Positions 1 through 6,675 are shown, counted from the stretch's first letter. The stretch: 7,588 nt of DNA from an uncultured Dorea sp. (GCA_934295165.1 CAKRAT010000080.1:1-7588); one strand, 5' to 3'. Numbers and translations are program-made. The notes: generated by a model from the sequence alone, not told the origin.

Positions 1-120
1 GTTTGCTACTCGTTTGGTTTTTATTATATTTTTATTTTTTGAAAAAGTCAAATATAATTATTCAAAAAATGAGTTGTTTATATTTATTTAAAATTTTACT
101 TTCAGATCATCTGATCCTAC
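1..120. other. AT-rich non-coding tail downstream of the operon
   Basis: This stretch follows the TAA stop of the ATPase gene and runs to the window edge. It is very AT-rich and holds no open frame with a ribosome binding site. It contains a perfect 10-bp inverted repeat (annotated separately) and a small 5-bp-stem palindrome, TCAGATCATCTGA, at 102-114. No GC-rich hairpin followed by a T-run on the - strand is visible, so the operon's transcription end is either weakly encoded here or lies beyond base 1. Confidence 0.6.
34..70. repeat. Perfect 10-bp inverted repeat, possible weak terminator
   Basis: ATTTTTTGAA at 34-43 is the exact reverse complement of TTCAAAAAAT at 61-70, with a 17-base AT-rich loop between. 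In RNA from either strand it could fold into a 10-bp stem made almost only of A-U pairs. It sits about 50 bases past the operon's last stop codon, where a terminator is expected. However, the stem has a single G-C pair and, on the - strand, is followed by an A-rich run rather than U residues. It may be a weak 3' end or processing structure, or a chance product of AT-rich sequence. Confidence 0.3.
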
Positions 121-1233
121 TTAATTAATGATCGTTTTTGATGTTTCTTTATCAAAAAGGTGTATTTTATGTATGTCTAATGCAATTTCTGCTGTATCAC
201 CTGTTTTAATTGTTGTTTTTGGATCAACTCGTGCTGTTATTGAATTTCCATTGATATCAAAATATAAGAATGTTTCTGCTCCAAGCATTTCCATGTCTGA
301 TACTTTCGCATGTAGCATTACCTTATCAACATCACTCTCTAAAGATTCGCTATCATAAATATCTTCAGGACGAATTCCCATGACAATCTTTTTATCAGCA
401 TAATTTTCTTTAATCAGCTTTTCTGATTTCTCTTTTGGAAGGTTGATCTTATTATTTCCAACTTCTAAATATGCCTCATCATCTTTCACTTTACATATTG
501 CATCTAATAAATTCATCTGTGGTGACCCAATAAATCCTGCAACAAACATGTTTTTAGGTTTGTTATATAAATTGTATGGAGTATCAATTTGCTGTACGAC
601 TCCATCTTTCATAACTACGATTCTTGTTCCCAATGTCATAGCTTCTGTCTGATCATGAGTTACATAAATAATAGTAGTTCCTAGCTGTCTGTGAAGTTTT
701 GAAATTTCTTGACGCATCTGTACTCTTAATTTTGCATCCAGATTTGACAATGGTTCATCCATTAAAAATACTTTTGGGTTTCTTACAATAGCACGTCCCA
801 TTGCAACTCTTTGTCGCTGTCCACCTGATAACGCACTCGGTTTTCTATCCAGTAAATGTTCCAAATCTAAAATTTTTGCTGCATGAACAACCTTTTCTTT
901 AATTTCTTCTTTCGGTAATTTTCTTAATTTTAACCCAAAAGCCATATTATCAAATACAGTCATATGTGGATACAATGCATAATTCTGAAATACCATCGCA
1001 ATATCTCTATCTTTCGGTTCTACATCATTCATTACTTTTCCATCAATTTTTAATTCTCCACTACTAATATCTTCCAATCCTGCTATCATACGTAATGTTG
1101 TTGATTTTCCACATCCAGATGGACCTACAAAAATAATAAATTCTTTATCTTCTATTTCTAAATTAAAATCTTTTACTGCTTCAAACCCATTGTCATATAC
1201 TTTATTAACATGAGATAATGATAAATTTGCCAT
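121..1233 (-). CDS. msmK: Sugar ABC transporter ATPase (MsmK/UgpC/MalK type)
   Basis: This is the ATP-hydrolysing subunit of the carbohydrate importer (CUT1 family), acting as a dimer on the cytoplasmic face of the two permeases. All nucleotide-binding motifs are intact in the 370-residue protein: Walker A GPSGCGKST (37-45), Q-loop Q83, signature LSGGQ (135-139), Walker B VFLMDE (155-160), D-loop SNLD (163-166) and switch histidine H193. From about residue 235 comes the C-terminal OB/TOBE-type regulatory domain, with the typical FIGSPQMN (234-241) and GIRPEDI (286-292). Length is normal for MsmK/MsmX proteins. The ATG is preceded by GAAAGGAG (1240-1247), and the gene begins 17 nt after the alpha-galactosidase stop, so it is the last gene of the operon. 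Such ATPases are often shared by several importers in Bacillota, so it may also energise systems elsewhere. The family call is very secure; sole use by this importer is inference. Confidence 0.95.
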   Translation of the reverse strand: MANLSLSHVNKVYDNGFEAVKDFNLEIEDKEFIIFVGPSGCGKSTTLRMIAGLEDISSGELKIDGKVMNDVEPKDRDIAMVFQNYALYPHMTVFDNMAFGLKLRKLPKEEIKEKVVHAAKILDLEHLLDRKPSALSGGQRQRVAMGRAIVRNPKVFLMDEPLSNLDAKLRVQMRQEISKLHRQLGTTIIYVTHDQTEAMTLGTRIVVMKDGVVQQIDTPYNLYNKPKNMFVAGFIGSPQMNLLDAICKVKDDEAYLEVGNNKINLPKEKSEKLIKENYADKKIVMGIRPEDIYDSESLESDVDKVMLHAKVSDMEMLGAETFLYFDINGNSITARVDPKTTIKTGDTAEIALDIHKIHLFDKETSKTIIN

Positions 1234-1250
1234 ATAAATCTCCTTTCACT

Positions 1251-3449
1251 TTAAAGCAACGCTTCTTTTACATAAAATGTCATTGTTTCATATTCTTTCA
1301 CTCTCATTGGAACTGGTATTCCTGCATACATAAGAGTTTTTCCATAATATTTTCTCGTGTTTCCTTCTATCACATAGATTTTTTCTGGATCCAATCCTTT
1401 AAATTTTAATAAATGAACTCTTCCATTGCTGTTACTATTTAATGCCGTATAAAACATCAATGCTTGCTCTTTTTCTTCTGATACAAATTCCCATGCAGCA
1501 AATTCAGTATTTTCCATTGGATTTGTAATCCTGTAATATTGTCCCTGACGAATTATATCAGCATATTTTTTATACTGTTCAATCTGTATCTTTACTGCTT
1601 CTTTGTCTTCATCATTCATCTGTGTTAAATCCAGCTCATAACCAAAAGTACCTGCCATAGCTACAGCACCTCTTGTTTCAATCGGAACCGTCCTTCCGGT
1701 CTGTTCATTTGGACACACTGACACATGAGAGCCAACAGAACTGATTGGATAGCCAAAGGAACTTCCATATTGAATTTTTATTCGATCAATAGCATCTGTA
1801 TTATCGCTACACCATGCCTGTGGGGCATAATACAACATTCCAGCATCAAATCTTCCTCCACCTCCAGAACAAGACTCAATCAAAAGATCTGGATATCGTT
1901 CTACGATAGCATTTAACACATTATACAAACCTAATACATATCGATGAAGTACTTCCCCTTGACGTTGTGCTGGAAGATCATTTGCATATACATTTCCAAT
2001 GCTTCGATTCATATCTAACTTGACATATTCAATATTGGCTTGATCCATTATATCAAAAAAGCATTTTTTAATGTATTCTTGCACATCTTTTCTTCCCATA
2101 TCAAGTAACAACTGATTTCTTCCTCTAAATGGTTTTCTCCCTGGAACTGTAAGACACCACTCTGGATGTTCTCGATACAGGCAACTGTCTTCGCTTACCA
2201 TCTCTAGTTCAAACCATAGTCCAAATTTCAAACCGATCTCATTAATCTGATTTACAAACTCTGACAAACTGCATCCTAATTTTTCTTCATTTACAAACCA
2301 ATCACCAAGTCCACTGTTATCATCATCACGCTTTCCAAACCAACCATCATCCATAACAAGCATTTCAATCCCAAGATTTTTTGCCTGCTTTGCAATTTCT
2401 ATCAATTTTTCCCCTGTAAAATCAAAATAGGTAGCCTCCCAATTATTCACAAGAATTGGTGGTCTTTTGTTGATATAATTACTCCTGCAAAGATTCTCTC
2501 TAAAAATTTTATGATAATTATGTGATAATTTTTCAAAACCGCAACTACTATAGCTCATAACTACTTCTGGTGCAATAAATTCTTGTTCTGATTCTAAGAT
2601 AAAACTAAAATCATGTGGATGAATTCCCATTGCCATTCTTGTTTGAAAAAATTGATCTTGTTCAACTTCTATTACAAAGTTTCCACTATATAAAAATGAG
2701 AGTCCATAACAATCTCCATATGTTTCTGATGCATTTCTCTCGCAAAGAATTCCAAATGGATTCTGCTGATGACTAGAAGTTCCTCGAATACTTCCTATTT
2801 GGTAAATTCCCTGTGTTACTTTTGATCTTTGCATCTGTCGTTCCATAGTATGTCGTCCTGTAAAATTGATAATATCAAAATCTCCATATGAAAAATCAAG
2901 ATTGGCAGAAAGAATTTTCTCAATTTGCACTTTTTCTTTACTATGATTTTTTACGATCACAGACCTTGTTATAACATCTTGTTTTTCAAATACTCCGTAT
3001 AATAATCTTACTTCAAGTCCTGTGACATCATCCTGCATTAAAATTTCTAATGTCTGTGCATCCCCTTTATGATCAAACAATGCCGGCAATCCATCTAATG
3101 AATATTTTCCATTGTATATCTTGTGAGATTTGTATTTCAGATCAACTTGTCTGTTCCCATTTTTATTGCAAACTTCCAAGCAGCAAATTCTATAATCCCC
3201 ATTATCTGCCCCTGTATATTCTTGTGGAAGTACATCAAGCGAATATGTTCTGTCATTTCCAACCTCATTAGGATTTGGAGAAAATCCTCTATCATATTTT
3301 TGGACCAGATAGCTTAAATCATCATCTCCTATATTTTTTCCATAATATAAATGAATCAATCTATCATATTTATCAATCTGCATTTGATACATTGAATTTT
3401 CTGTATCTATTTGTATGATCTTATTATCTTTTTTAAAGTGAATACTCAT
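1251..3449 (-). CDS. aga: GH36 alpha-galactosidase, cytoplasmic
   Basis: The protein should hydrolyse terminal alpha-galactosyl residues from melibiose, raffinose or stachyose. Its 732 residues match full-length bacterial GH36 enzymes: an N-terminal beta-rich domain (about 1-325, with YDRGFSPNP at 52-60), a TIM barrel (about 330-640) and a C-terminal beta domain. Active-site landmarks are NNWEATYF (335-342), DDGWFGKRDDD (367-377), GRNQLLLD (443-450), nucleophile D479 in YVKLDMNR (475-482), SCSGGGGRFD (526-535) and acid/base D549 in WCSDNTDA (546-553). These sit one residue past the positions I recall for Geobacillus stearothermophilus AgaA (D478, D548). Two normally conserved neighbours differ: L478 replaces the usual Trp before the nucleophile, and L415 replaces Pro in WFEPEM. 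No signal peptide is present, so substrate must be imported first, which fits the adjacent transporter genes. The ATG has an AAGGAAG-type site just upstream; a 47-nt gap separates it from the permease stop. Family certain; exact substrate inferred. Confidence 0.95.
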   Translation of the reverse strand: MSIHFKKDNKIIQIDTENSMYQMQIDKYDRLIHLYYGKNIGDDDLSYLVQKYDRGFSPNPNEVGNDRTYSLDVLPQEYTGADNGDYRICCLEVCNKNGNRQVDLKYKSHKIYNGKYSLDGLPALFDHKGDAQTLEILMQDDVTGLEVRLLYGVFEKQDVITRSVIVKNHSKEKVQIEKILSANLDFSYGDFDIINFTGRHTMERQMQRSKVTQGIYQIGSIRGTSSHQQNPFGILCERNASETYGDCYGLSFLYSGNFVIEVEQDQFFQTRMAMGIHPHDFSFILESEQEFIAPEVVMSYSSCGFEKLSHNYHKIFRENLCRSNYINKRPPILVNNWEATYFDFTGEKLIEIAKQAKNLGIEMLVMDDGWFGKRDDDNSGLGDWFVNEEKLGCSLSEFVNQINEIGLKFGLWFELEMVSEDSCLYREHPEWCLTVPGRKPFRGRNQLLLDMGRKDVQEYIKKCFFDIMDQANIEYVKLDMNRSIGNVYANDLPAQRQGEVLHRYVLGLYNVLNAIVERYPDLLIESCSGGGGRFDAGMLYYAPQAWCSDNTDAIDRIKIQYGSSFGYPISSVGSHVSVCPNEQTGRTVPIETRGAVAMAGTFGYELDLTQMNDEDKEAVKIQIEQYKKYADIIRQGQYYRITNPMENTEFAAWEFVSEEKEQALMFYTALNSNSNGRVHLLKFKGLDPEKIYVIEGNTRKYYGKTLMYAGIPVPMRVKEYETMTFYVKEALL

Positions 3450-3496
3450 CCTTCTTCCTTTCTATGGTATCAATTCTAAAACCTTTCATTTTACAT

Positions 3497-4363
3497 TTAT
3501 TTTACTGAACCATTTACTACACCGTTAATAATCTGTTTCTGTGCAAATAAATATAAAATCAAAATAGGTACTAATGCTAATAAATAGGATGCAAATGCCA
3601 AGTTATAATTAGTTCCAAACTGAGTCTGGAATAAAAGCTGTGCTAAAGGTAATGTTGTATCCTTACCACTTCCACCACTTAGAATAACCAGTGGCGTCAT
3701 AACATCATTCCATACACTCAGTGCCGTTAAAACAATAACTGTGGCATGCATCGGTTTTAATAATGGAAAGATCACTTTCCAAAATGTTGTCCAAGTCGTT
3801 GCACCATCTACATAAGCCGCTTCTTCCAACGCTAATGGTATATTCTTTAAATACCCTGTATATAACAATAAATTCATCGGGAAGAAAAATACCGTATACA
3901 GTATGATCAATCCAAGTTTATTATCAATTCCAATAATACTTGTCTCTTTTACAAGCGGAAGCATCAACATTGAAAATGGAACAAACATTCCACTGATAAA
4001 GTATAAATAAAGGAAATTAAAGCTCTTATGTTTATTCATTTTTCGTCCAATCGCATATGCTGCCATAGAATGAAAGATAACAACAACGATCAATGTCACG
4101 ATTGTAATAAACAAAGAATTACCTATTGTATGAAAGAAATCTGTTGTCTGAATCGCCTGAATAAAATTTTGAAAACTGAAATGTCGTGGAAACGCCAATG
4201 CTCCAGAAACATCATTTGTCATCTCTGTAGGCTGTTTAAATGCAATTATCACTGTCATATATAAAGGAAAAACTATTGTCAATGCCAACAGAATCAGCAA
4301 TAAGGTCCTTCCCCAAACTGCTATATTTCCTTTATTTTTTATTTTTTTCTTAATCGTTGCCAT
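3497..4363 (-). CDS. msmG: Sugar ABC transporter permease, MsmG/MalG type
   Basis: This is the second membrane subunit of the CUT1 importer, forming the translocation channel with the upstream permease. The 288-residue protein has a basic N-terminus and about six hydrophobic segments (roughly 17-42, 82-106, 116-138, 147-170, 205-225 and 255-275). The cytoplasmic coupling loop that docks on the ATPase is clear: EEAAYVDGATTW begins at 180 and the motif runs to about 204, with conserved D186, G187 and P200. Length and motif spacing are normal for MalG/MsmG proteins. Its ATG overlaps the upstream permease stop by one base (TAATG on the coding strand), and its Shine-Dalgarno sequence lies inside the end of that gene, so the two are probably translationally coupled at near-equal amounts. 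Sugar specificity cannot be read from the permease itself; alpha-galactosides are inferred from the neighbouring alpha-galactosidase. Confidence 0.93.
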   Translation of the reverse strand: MATIKKKIKNKGNIAVWGRTLLLILLALTIVFPLYMTVIIAFKQPTEMTNDVSGALAFPRHFSFQNFIQAIQTTDFFHTIGNSLFITIVTLIVVVIFHSMAAYAIGRKMNKHKSFNFLYLYFISGMFVPFSMLMLPLVKETSIIGIDNKLGLIILYTVFFFPMNLLLYTGYLKNIPLALEEAAYVDGATTWTTFWKVIFPLLKPMHATVIVLTALSVWNDVMTPLVILSGGSGKDTTLPLAQLLFQTQFGTNYNLAFASYLLALVPILILYLFAQKQIINGVVNGSVK

Positions 4364-5232
4364 TATAACTGTACCTCCCTCTTATTTAAAAACTTCATCT
4401 GAAATACAGAAATTAATACAATTACTATGAAGTAGATTACTGAGTTTGCACACTGATATCCAAACTGACTTCCGCTAAGTCCTGTCTTATAAATAAGATA
4501 TGATATGGATTCTGTAGAACTATTTGGTCCTCCTCCAGTCATTGCTACAATCTGATCAAAAGCCATTAAAAAGTTTTTCATACATAATACCATATTAATC
4601 GTAAAAAATGGTGCTATCAAAGGAAATGAAATATGCCAGAATTTTTGCCATGGACCAGCTCCATCAATGGCTGCTGCCTCATATACATCCTCAGGAATTG
4701 TCTGTAAACCAGAAATGTAAATGATCGTATTGAAGGCAATTGCCTGCCATGCTGTACATATAATGATTGCAAACCACGCAGTACTTTCATTACTTAAAAG
4801 ACTGGTACTTAAAAATTCATTTCCAATCAATTTACCAAAGCTTGGAAGAATAAATGTAAAAAAGAAATTAAATACATAACCTACAACTAATCCTCCAAGA
4901 ATATTTGGTAAAAAATACAGACCTCTGAAAAAACTTTTTCCTTTAATTTTTGAATTTAACAAAACTGCAAGGCAGATACTGATCACATTTACTATGATTG
5001 TTGCTGTTATTGCAAACTTAAATGTAAATAAATATGAATTCAAAATTCTGCTATCCTTAAACATATCGAAATAATTCTGAAACCCTACCCAGTTGAAATC
5101 TCCAAAACCTCTAGAATCTGTCAAACTGTATACAACTGCATTAATTAACGGGAACGTGTTAAATGCAAAGAAACAGATCAATATGGGAAGTACAAATAAT
5201 TTATAGGTTTTTCCAAGTTTAACTTTCTTCAT
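4363..5232 (-). CDS. msmF: Sugar ABC transporter permease, MsmF/MalF type
   Basis: This is the first membrane subunit of the CUT1 sugar importer, pairing with the next gene's product. The 289-residue protein has a short lysine-rich N-terminus, then about six hydrophobic segments (roughly 11-35, 70-92, 104-128, 152-173, 207-229 and 262-280). The EAA coupling loop runs from YEAAAIDGAGPW (184-195) to P208, with D190, G191 and P204 in the expected places. The loop MTGGGPNSST (231-240), typical of MalF/UgpA-type subunits, follows. It lacks the large extra periplasmic domain of enterobacterial MalF, as is usual in Gram-positive bacteria. A perfect AAGGAGG (5238-5244) lies five bases before the ATG, and the gene starts 13 nt after the binding-protein stop. 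Its last codons hold the ribosome binding site of the following permease. Family secure; substrate inferred from context. Confidence 0.93.
   Translation of the reverse strand: MKKVKLGKTYKLFVLPILICFFAFNTFPLINAVVYSLTDSRGFGDFNWVGFQNYFDMFKDSRILNSYLFTFKFAITATIIVNVISICLAVLLNSKIKGKSFFRGLYFLPNILGGLVVGYVFNFFFTFILPSFGKLIGNEFLSTSLLSNESTAWFAIIICTAWQAIAFNTIIYISGLQTIPEDVYEAAAIDGAGPWQKFWHISFPLIAPFFTINMVLCMKNFLMAFDQIVAMTGGGPNSSTESISYLIYKTGLSGSQFGYQCANSVIYFIVIVLISVFQMKFLNKREVQL
4373..4380 (-). promoter_or_regulatory. Ribosome binding site of msmG inside the end of msmF
   Basis: On the - strand the sequence reads AGGGAGGT, nine bases before the msmG ATG. The same bases encode R-E-V near the C-terminus of MsmF, and the msmF stop and msmG start overlap as TAATG. 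This arrangement favours re-initiation by ribosomes finishing msmF. Confidence 0.8.
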
Positions 5233-5245
5233 AACATCCTCCTTT

Positions 5246-6508
5246 TTATTTCTGAAGTTTTCGAATTAAATTTCGATTACTCTTCTTCCATTCTGTATCA
5301 AACTTATTTAAAAATGTTTTTATATCATTGTTCATTAAGTATCCTTGGATCATATCACCTGCTGGAAGATCTGCTGGATAATGATGATCTGGAAAGTCAA
5401 CAACCTTATTATTATTAAAATATTTTTCCATTTCTTTTAAATCAGCTGGAACAGGGAAGTTTCCTTTGATGCAGGAAACAGAACTAGCTTGTTTCATATA
5501 GGTTGCAACATTTTCATCTTGTAACATAAAGTCAATAAATTTTAAACATTCTTTTTTATGATCTGCCTTCATAACGCTAAACATGACATCAATTCCTGAT
5601 ACTAATTTTATTTTTGATGCATCATTTAATACAGGTAATGTAAACGCACCAAGATTCATGTCTGGATTTGTACTTCGAATCTGAGGAATTGCAAAGTTTC
5701 CAGTAAGAAGCATTGCAGAATCACCTTTACTAAAAGCAGTCGTTCCATCATTATAAGAATATGCAAATGGATCCTTCTGCCCATAATTTAAAAGTTCTTT
5801 CAATTTTTTAGCCGGTTCTCCATAATGATTTGAGAAAGAATCTTTTCCTTGATTAACGTTATCATAAATTGTTGTTGAAGTAAGGTTTGCTGCTAATGCA
5901 TTCCATGGAGTAATTCCTGTCCAGGAATCTTTTAACATAAAATAAAAAGGTGTCTCTCCATCTGATTTAATCTGTTTACAAAGAGCGATAAATTCATCCC
6001 ATGTCTCAGGAATCTTCCATCCATATTTTTTGAACATATCTCTATTATAAAGAACACCCGCAGCATTTGCTGCATATGGTACACAATATGTTCCTTTTTT
6101 CTTACTCAGTTCCAATTGCTTTGCCATATCTTTATAAACATCTTTTACTTTATCAAGTCCTTTATAATCGCTTATGTCTACTATCGTATCTGCATCTACA
6201 AAATCGGCATAAGAACGTTCACCACCTAAAATCGCTATATCTGGTGGATTTTCTTTTACCAAACGAGTTTTCAAAATTGTCAGGGCATCACTTGGTGAAT
6301 CCATCTGAATGTGAATATTAGGATTTTCTTTTTCAAATTTATCAATCATCTTTTGCAAGATGTCTACGGTCTCCCTTTTATAATTTAATATATTAATAGT
6401 TACCTTTTTACCTGAATCTTGATTCGAACGACCACATCCTATCGATACCACACTAATCATGCATATTATCATAATAAATGAGATAATTCTTGACCATTGT
6501 TTTTTCAA
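5246..6508 (-). CDS. msmE: Sugar-binding lipoprotein of ABC importer (MsmE type)
   Basis: This is the extracellular solute-binding protein of the importer (SBP family 1), tethered to the outer face of the membrane. The 420-residue protein starts with a lipoprotein signal: basic KKQWSR, a hydrophobic stretch (8-22) and lipobox SIGC with the lipidated cysteine at C25. The mature part has the family signature GVLYNRDMFKKYGW followed by PETWDEF (151-173), then AFSKGDSAMLLTGNFAI (258-274), both typical of oligosaccharide-binding proteins. The start codon is TTG, chosen because a perfect AAGGAGG lies eight bases upstream and the next in-frame Met (M13) falls inside the signal's hydrophobic core. 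No ATG lies in frame between the ribosome site and the TTG. It is the first gene of the operon, as is usual, since it is needed in excess. Raffinose/melibiose-type ligands are inferred from the downstream alpha-galactosidase; the sequence alone does not fix the ligand. Confidence 0.93.
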   Translation of the reverse strand: MKKQWSRIISFIMIICMISVVSIGCGRSNQDSGKKVTINILNYKRETVDILQKMIDKFEKENPNIHIQMDSPSDALTILKTRLVKENPPDIAILGGERSYADFVDADTIVDISDYKGLDKVKDVYKDMAKQLELSKKKGTYCVPYAANAAGVLYNRDMFKKYGWKIPETWDEFIALCKQIKSDGETPFYFMLKDSWTGITPWNALAANLTSTTIYDNVNQGKDSFSNHYGEPAKKLKELLNYGQKDPFAYSYNDGTTAFSKGDSAMLLTGNFAIPQIRSTNPDMNLGAFTLPVLNDASKIKLVSGIDVMFSVMKADHKKECLKFIDFMLQDENVATYMKQASSVSCIKGNFPVPADLKEMEKYFNNNKVVDFPDHHYPADLPAGDMIQGYLMNNDIKTFLNKFDTEWKKSNRNLIRKLQK

Positions 6509-6516
6509 ATGCTTAT

Positions 6517-6523
6517 CCTCCTT
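6517..6523 (-). promoter_or_regulatory. Ribosome binding site fixing the TTG start of msmE
   Basis: The - strand reads AAGGAGG, a full match to the anti-Shine-Dalgarno core, eight bases before TTG at 6508-6506. No other start codon sits at a suitable distance, so this site decides the start. Confidence 0.85.
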
Positions 6524-6544
6524 TTTTATAATCTTTGTACAACT

Positions 6545-6558
6545 ATTCCTCGAGAAAT
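6545..6558. promoter_or_regulatory. 14-bp near-perfect palindrome at the predicted operon start site
   Basis: ATTCCTCGAGAAAT on the + strand pairs with itself at six of seven positions around a central CG. It begins directly after the transcription start predicted from the extended -10 (about 6559). A dyad with central CG at this position is typical of repressor operators, including those of LacI/GalR-type proteins. The same bases could form a five-pair hairpin with a UCGA loop at the 5' end of the mRNA. The protein that would bind is unknown. Confidence 0.4.
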
Positions 6559-6565
6559 TGACTTT

Positions 6566-6594
6566 ATTATAGCATTATATACAAAAACAAGGAA
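6566..6594 (-). promoter_or_regulatory. Promoter of the sugar-uptake operon (extended -10, weak -35)
   Basis: On the - strand TGCTATAAT (6574-6566) is a perfect extended -10 element, which would start RNA near 6559 with an A and give a leader of about 50 bases. The hexamer 17 bases upstream is TTCCTT (6594-6589), a poor match to TTGACA. A good -10 with a poor -35 is what an AraC-activated promoter often looks like. A second TATAAT eight bases upstream (6580-6575) is an alternative -10, with TTAATC as its -35. Confidence 0.6.
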
Positions 6595-6637
6595 TGGATT
6601 AACTTAAGATGTTATATACCAAAATACTATCTATTCC
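6591..6637. repeat. Inverted repeat GGAATGGAT / ATCTATTCC in the divergent control region
   Basis: GGAATGGAT (6591-6599) and ATCTATTCC (6629-6637) are inverted copies matching at eight of nine positions, 29 bases apart. They flank the middle copy of the TTTTGGTATATAAT-like motif. A third related copy, GGAATAGTT, lies on the - strand at 6549-6541, and CTATTCCT occurs exactly at both 6543-6550 and 6631-6638. The location just upstream of the operon's -10 suits an activator operator; binding is not shown. Confidence 0.35.
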
Positions 6638-6645
6638 TTTTTTTG

Positions 6646-6675
6646 TTGAATTCATCTAGCATTTTGATATATAAT
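6646..6675 (+). promoter_or_regulatory. Promoter of the AraC-family regulator gene
   Basis: TTGAAT (6646-6651, four of six consensus bases) is followed after 18 bases by a perfect TATAAT (6670-6675), predicting a start near 6682 and a leader of about 35 bases. It diverges from the operon promoter, with the two -10 elements about 100 bp apart, so a protein bound between them could affect both. Confidence 0.6.

Larger units (their letters stand above)
6574..6675. promoter_or_regulatory. Three copies of a TTTTGGTATATAAT-like motif, candidate regulator sites
   Basis: The motif occurs as TTTTTGTATATAAT on the - strand at 6587-6574, TTTTGGTATATAAC on the - strand at 6624-6611 and TTTTGATATATAAT on the + strand at 6662-6675. 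Any two copies differ at two of 14 positions. The first overlaps the operon promoter, the last contains the regulator's own -10, and the middle one lies between them. They could be binding sites for the divergent AraC-type regulator, but their TATATAA core is also what AT-rich promoter DNA produces by chance. Confidence 0.35.

Noticed and set aside
102..114. Palindrome TCAGATCATCTGA just past the ATPase stop as an intrinsic terminator
   Set aside because: It gives only a five-pair stem with a three-base loop and no T-run follows on the - strand, so it does not meet the pattern of a terminator.
3450..3496. Internal promoter or hairpin in the 47-nt gap between the second permease and the alpha-galactosidase
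   Set aside because: The gap shows no TATAAT-like hexamer with a -35 and no inverted repeat; it only carries the ribosome site of the alpha-galactosidase.
6067..6321. Open frame of 84 codons on the + strand, opposite the binding-protein gene
   Set aside because: It lies wholly antisense to a clearly coding frame and its product resembles no family. The other short + strand frames at 128-358, 443-652, 1218-1409, 1725-1916, 3050-3317 and 4028-4264 are rejected for the same reason.
6575..6580. The upstream TATAAT as the main operon -10
   Set aside because: It lacks the TG extension at the right spacing, whereas the TATAAT eight bases downstream has a perfect TGC extension; it is kept only as an alternative.
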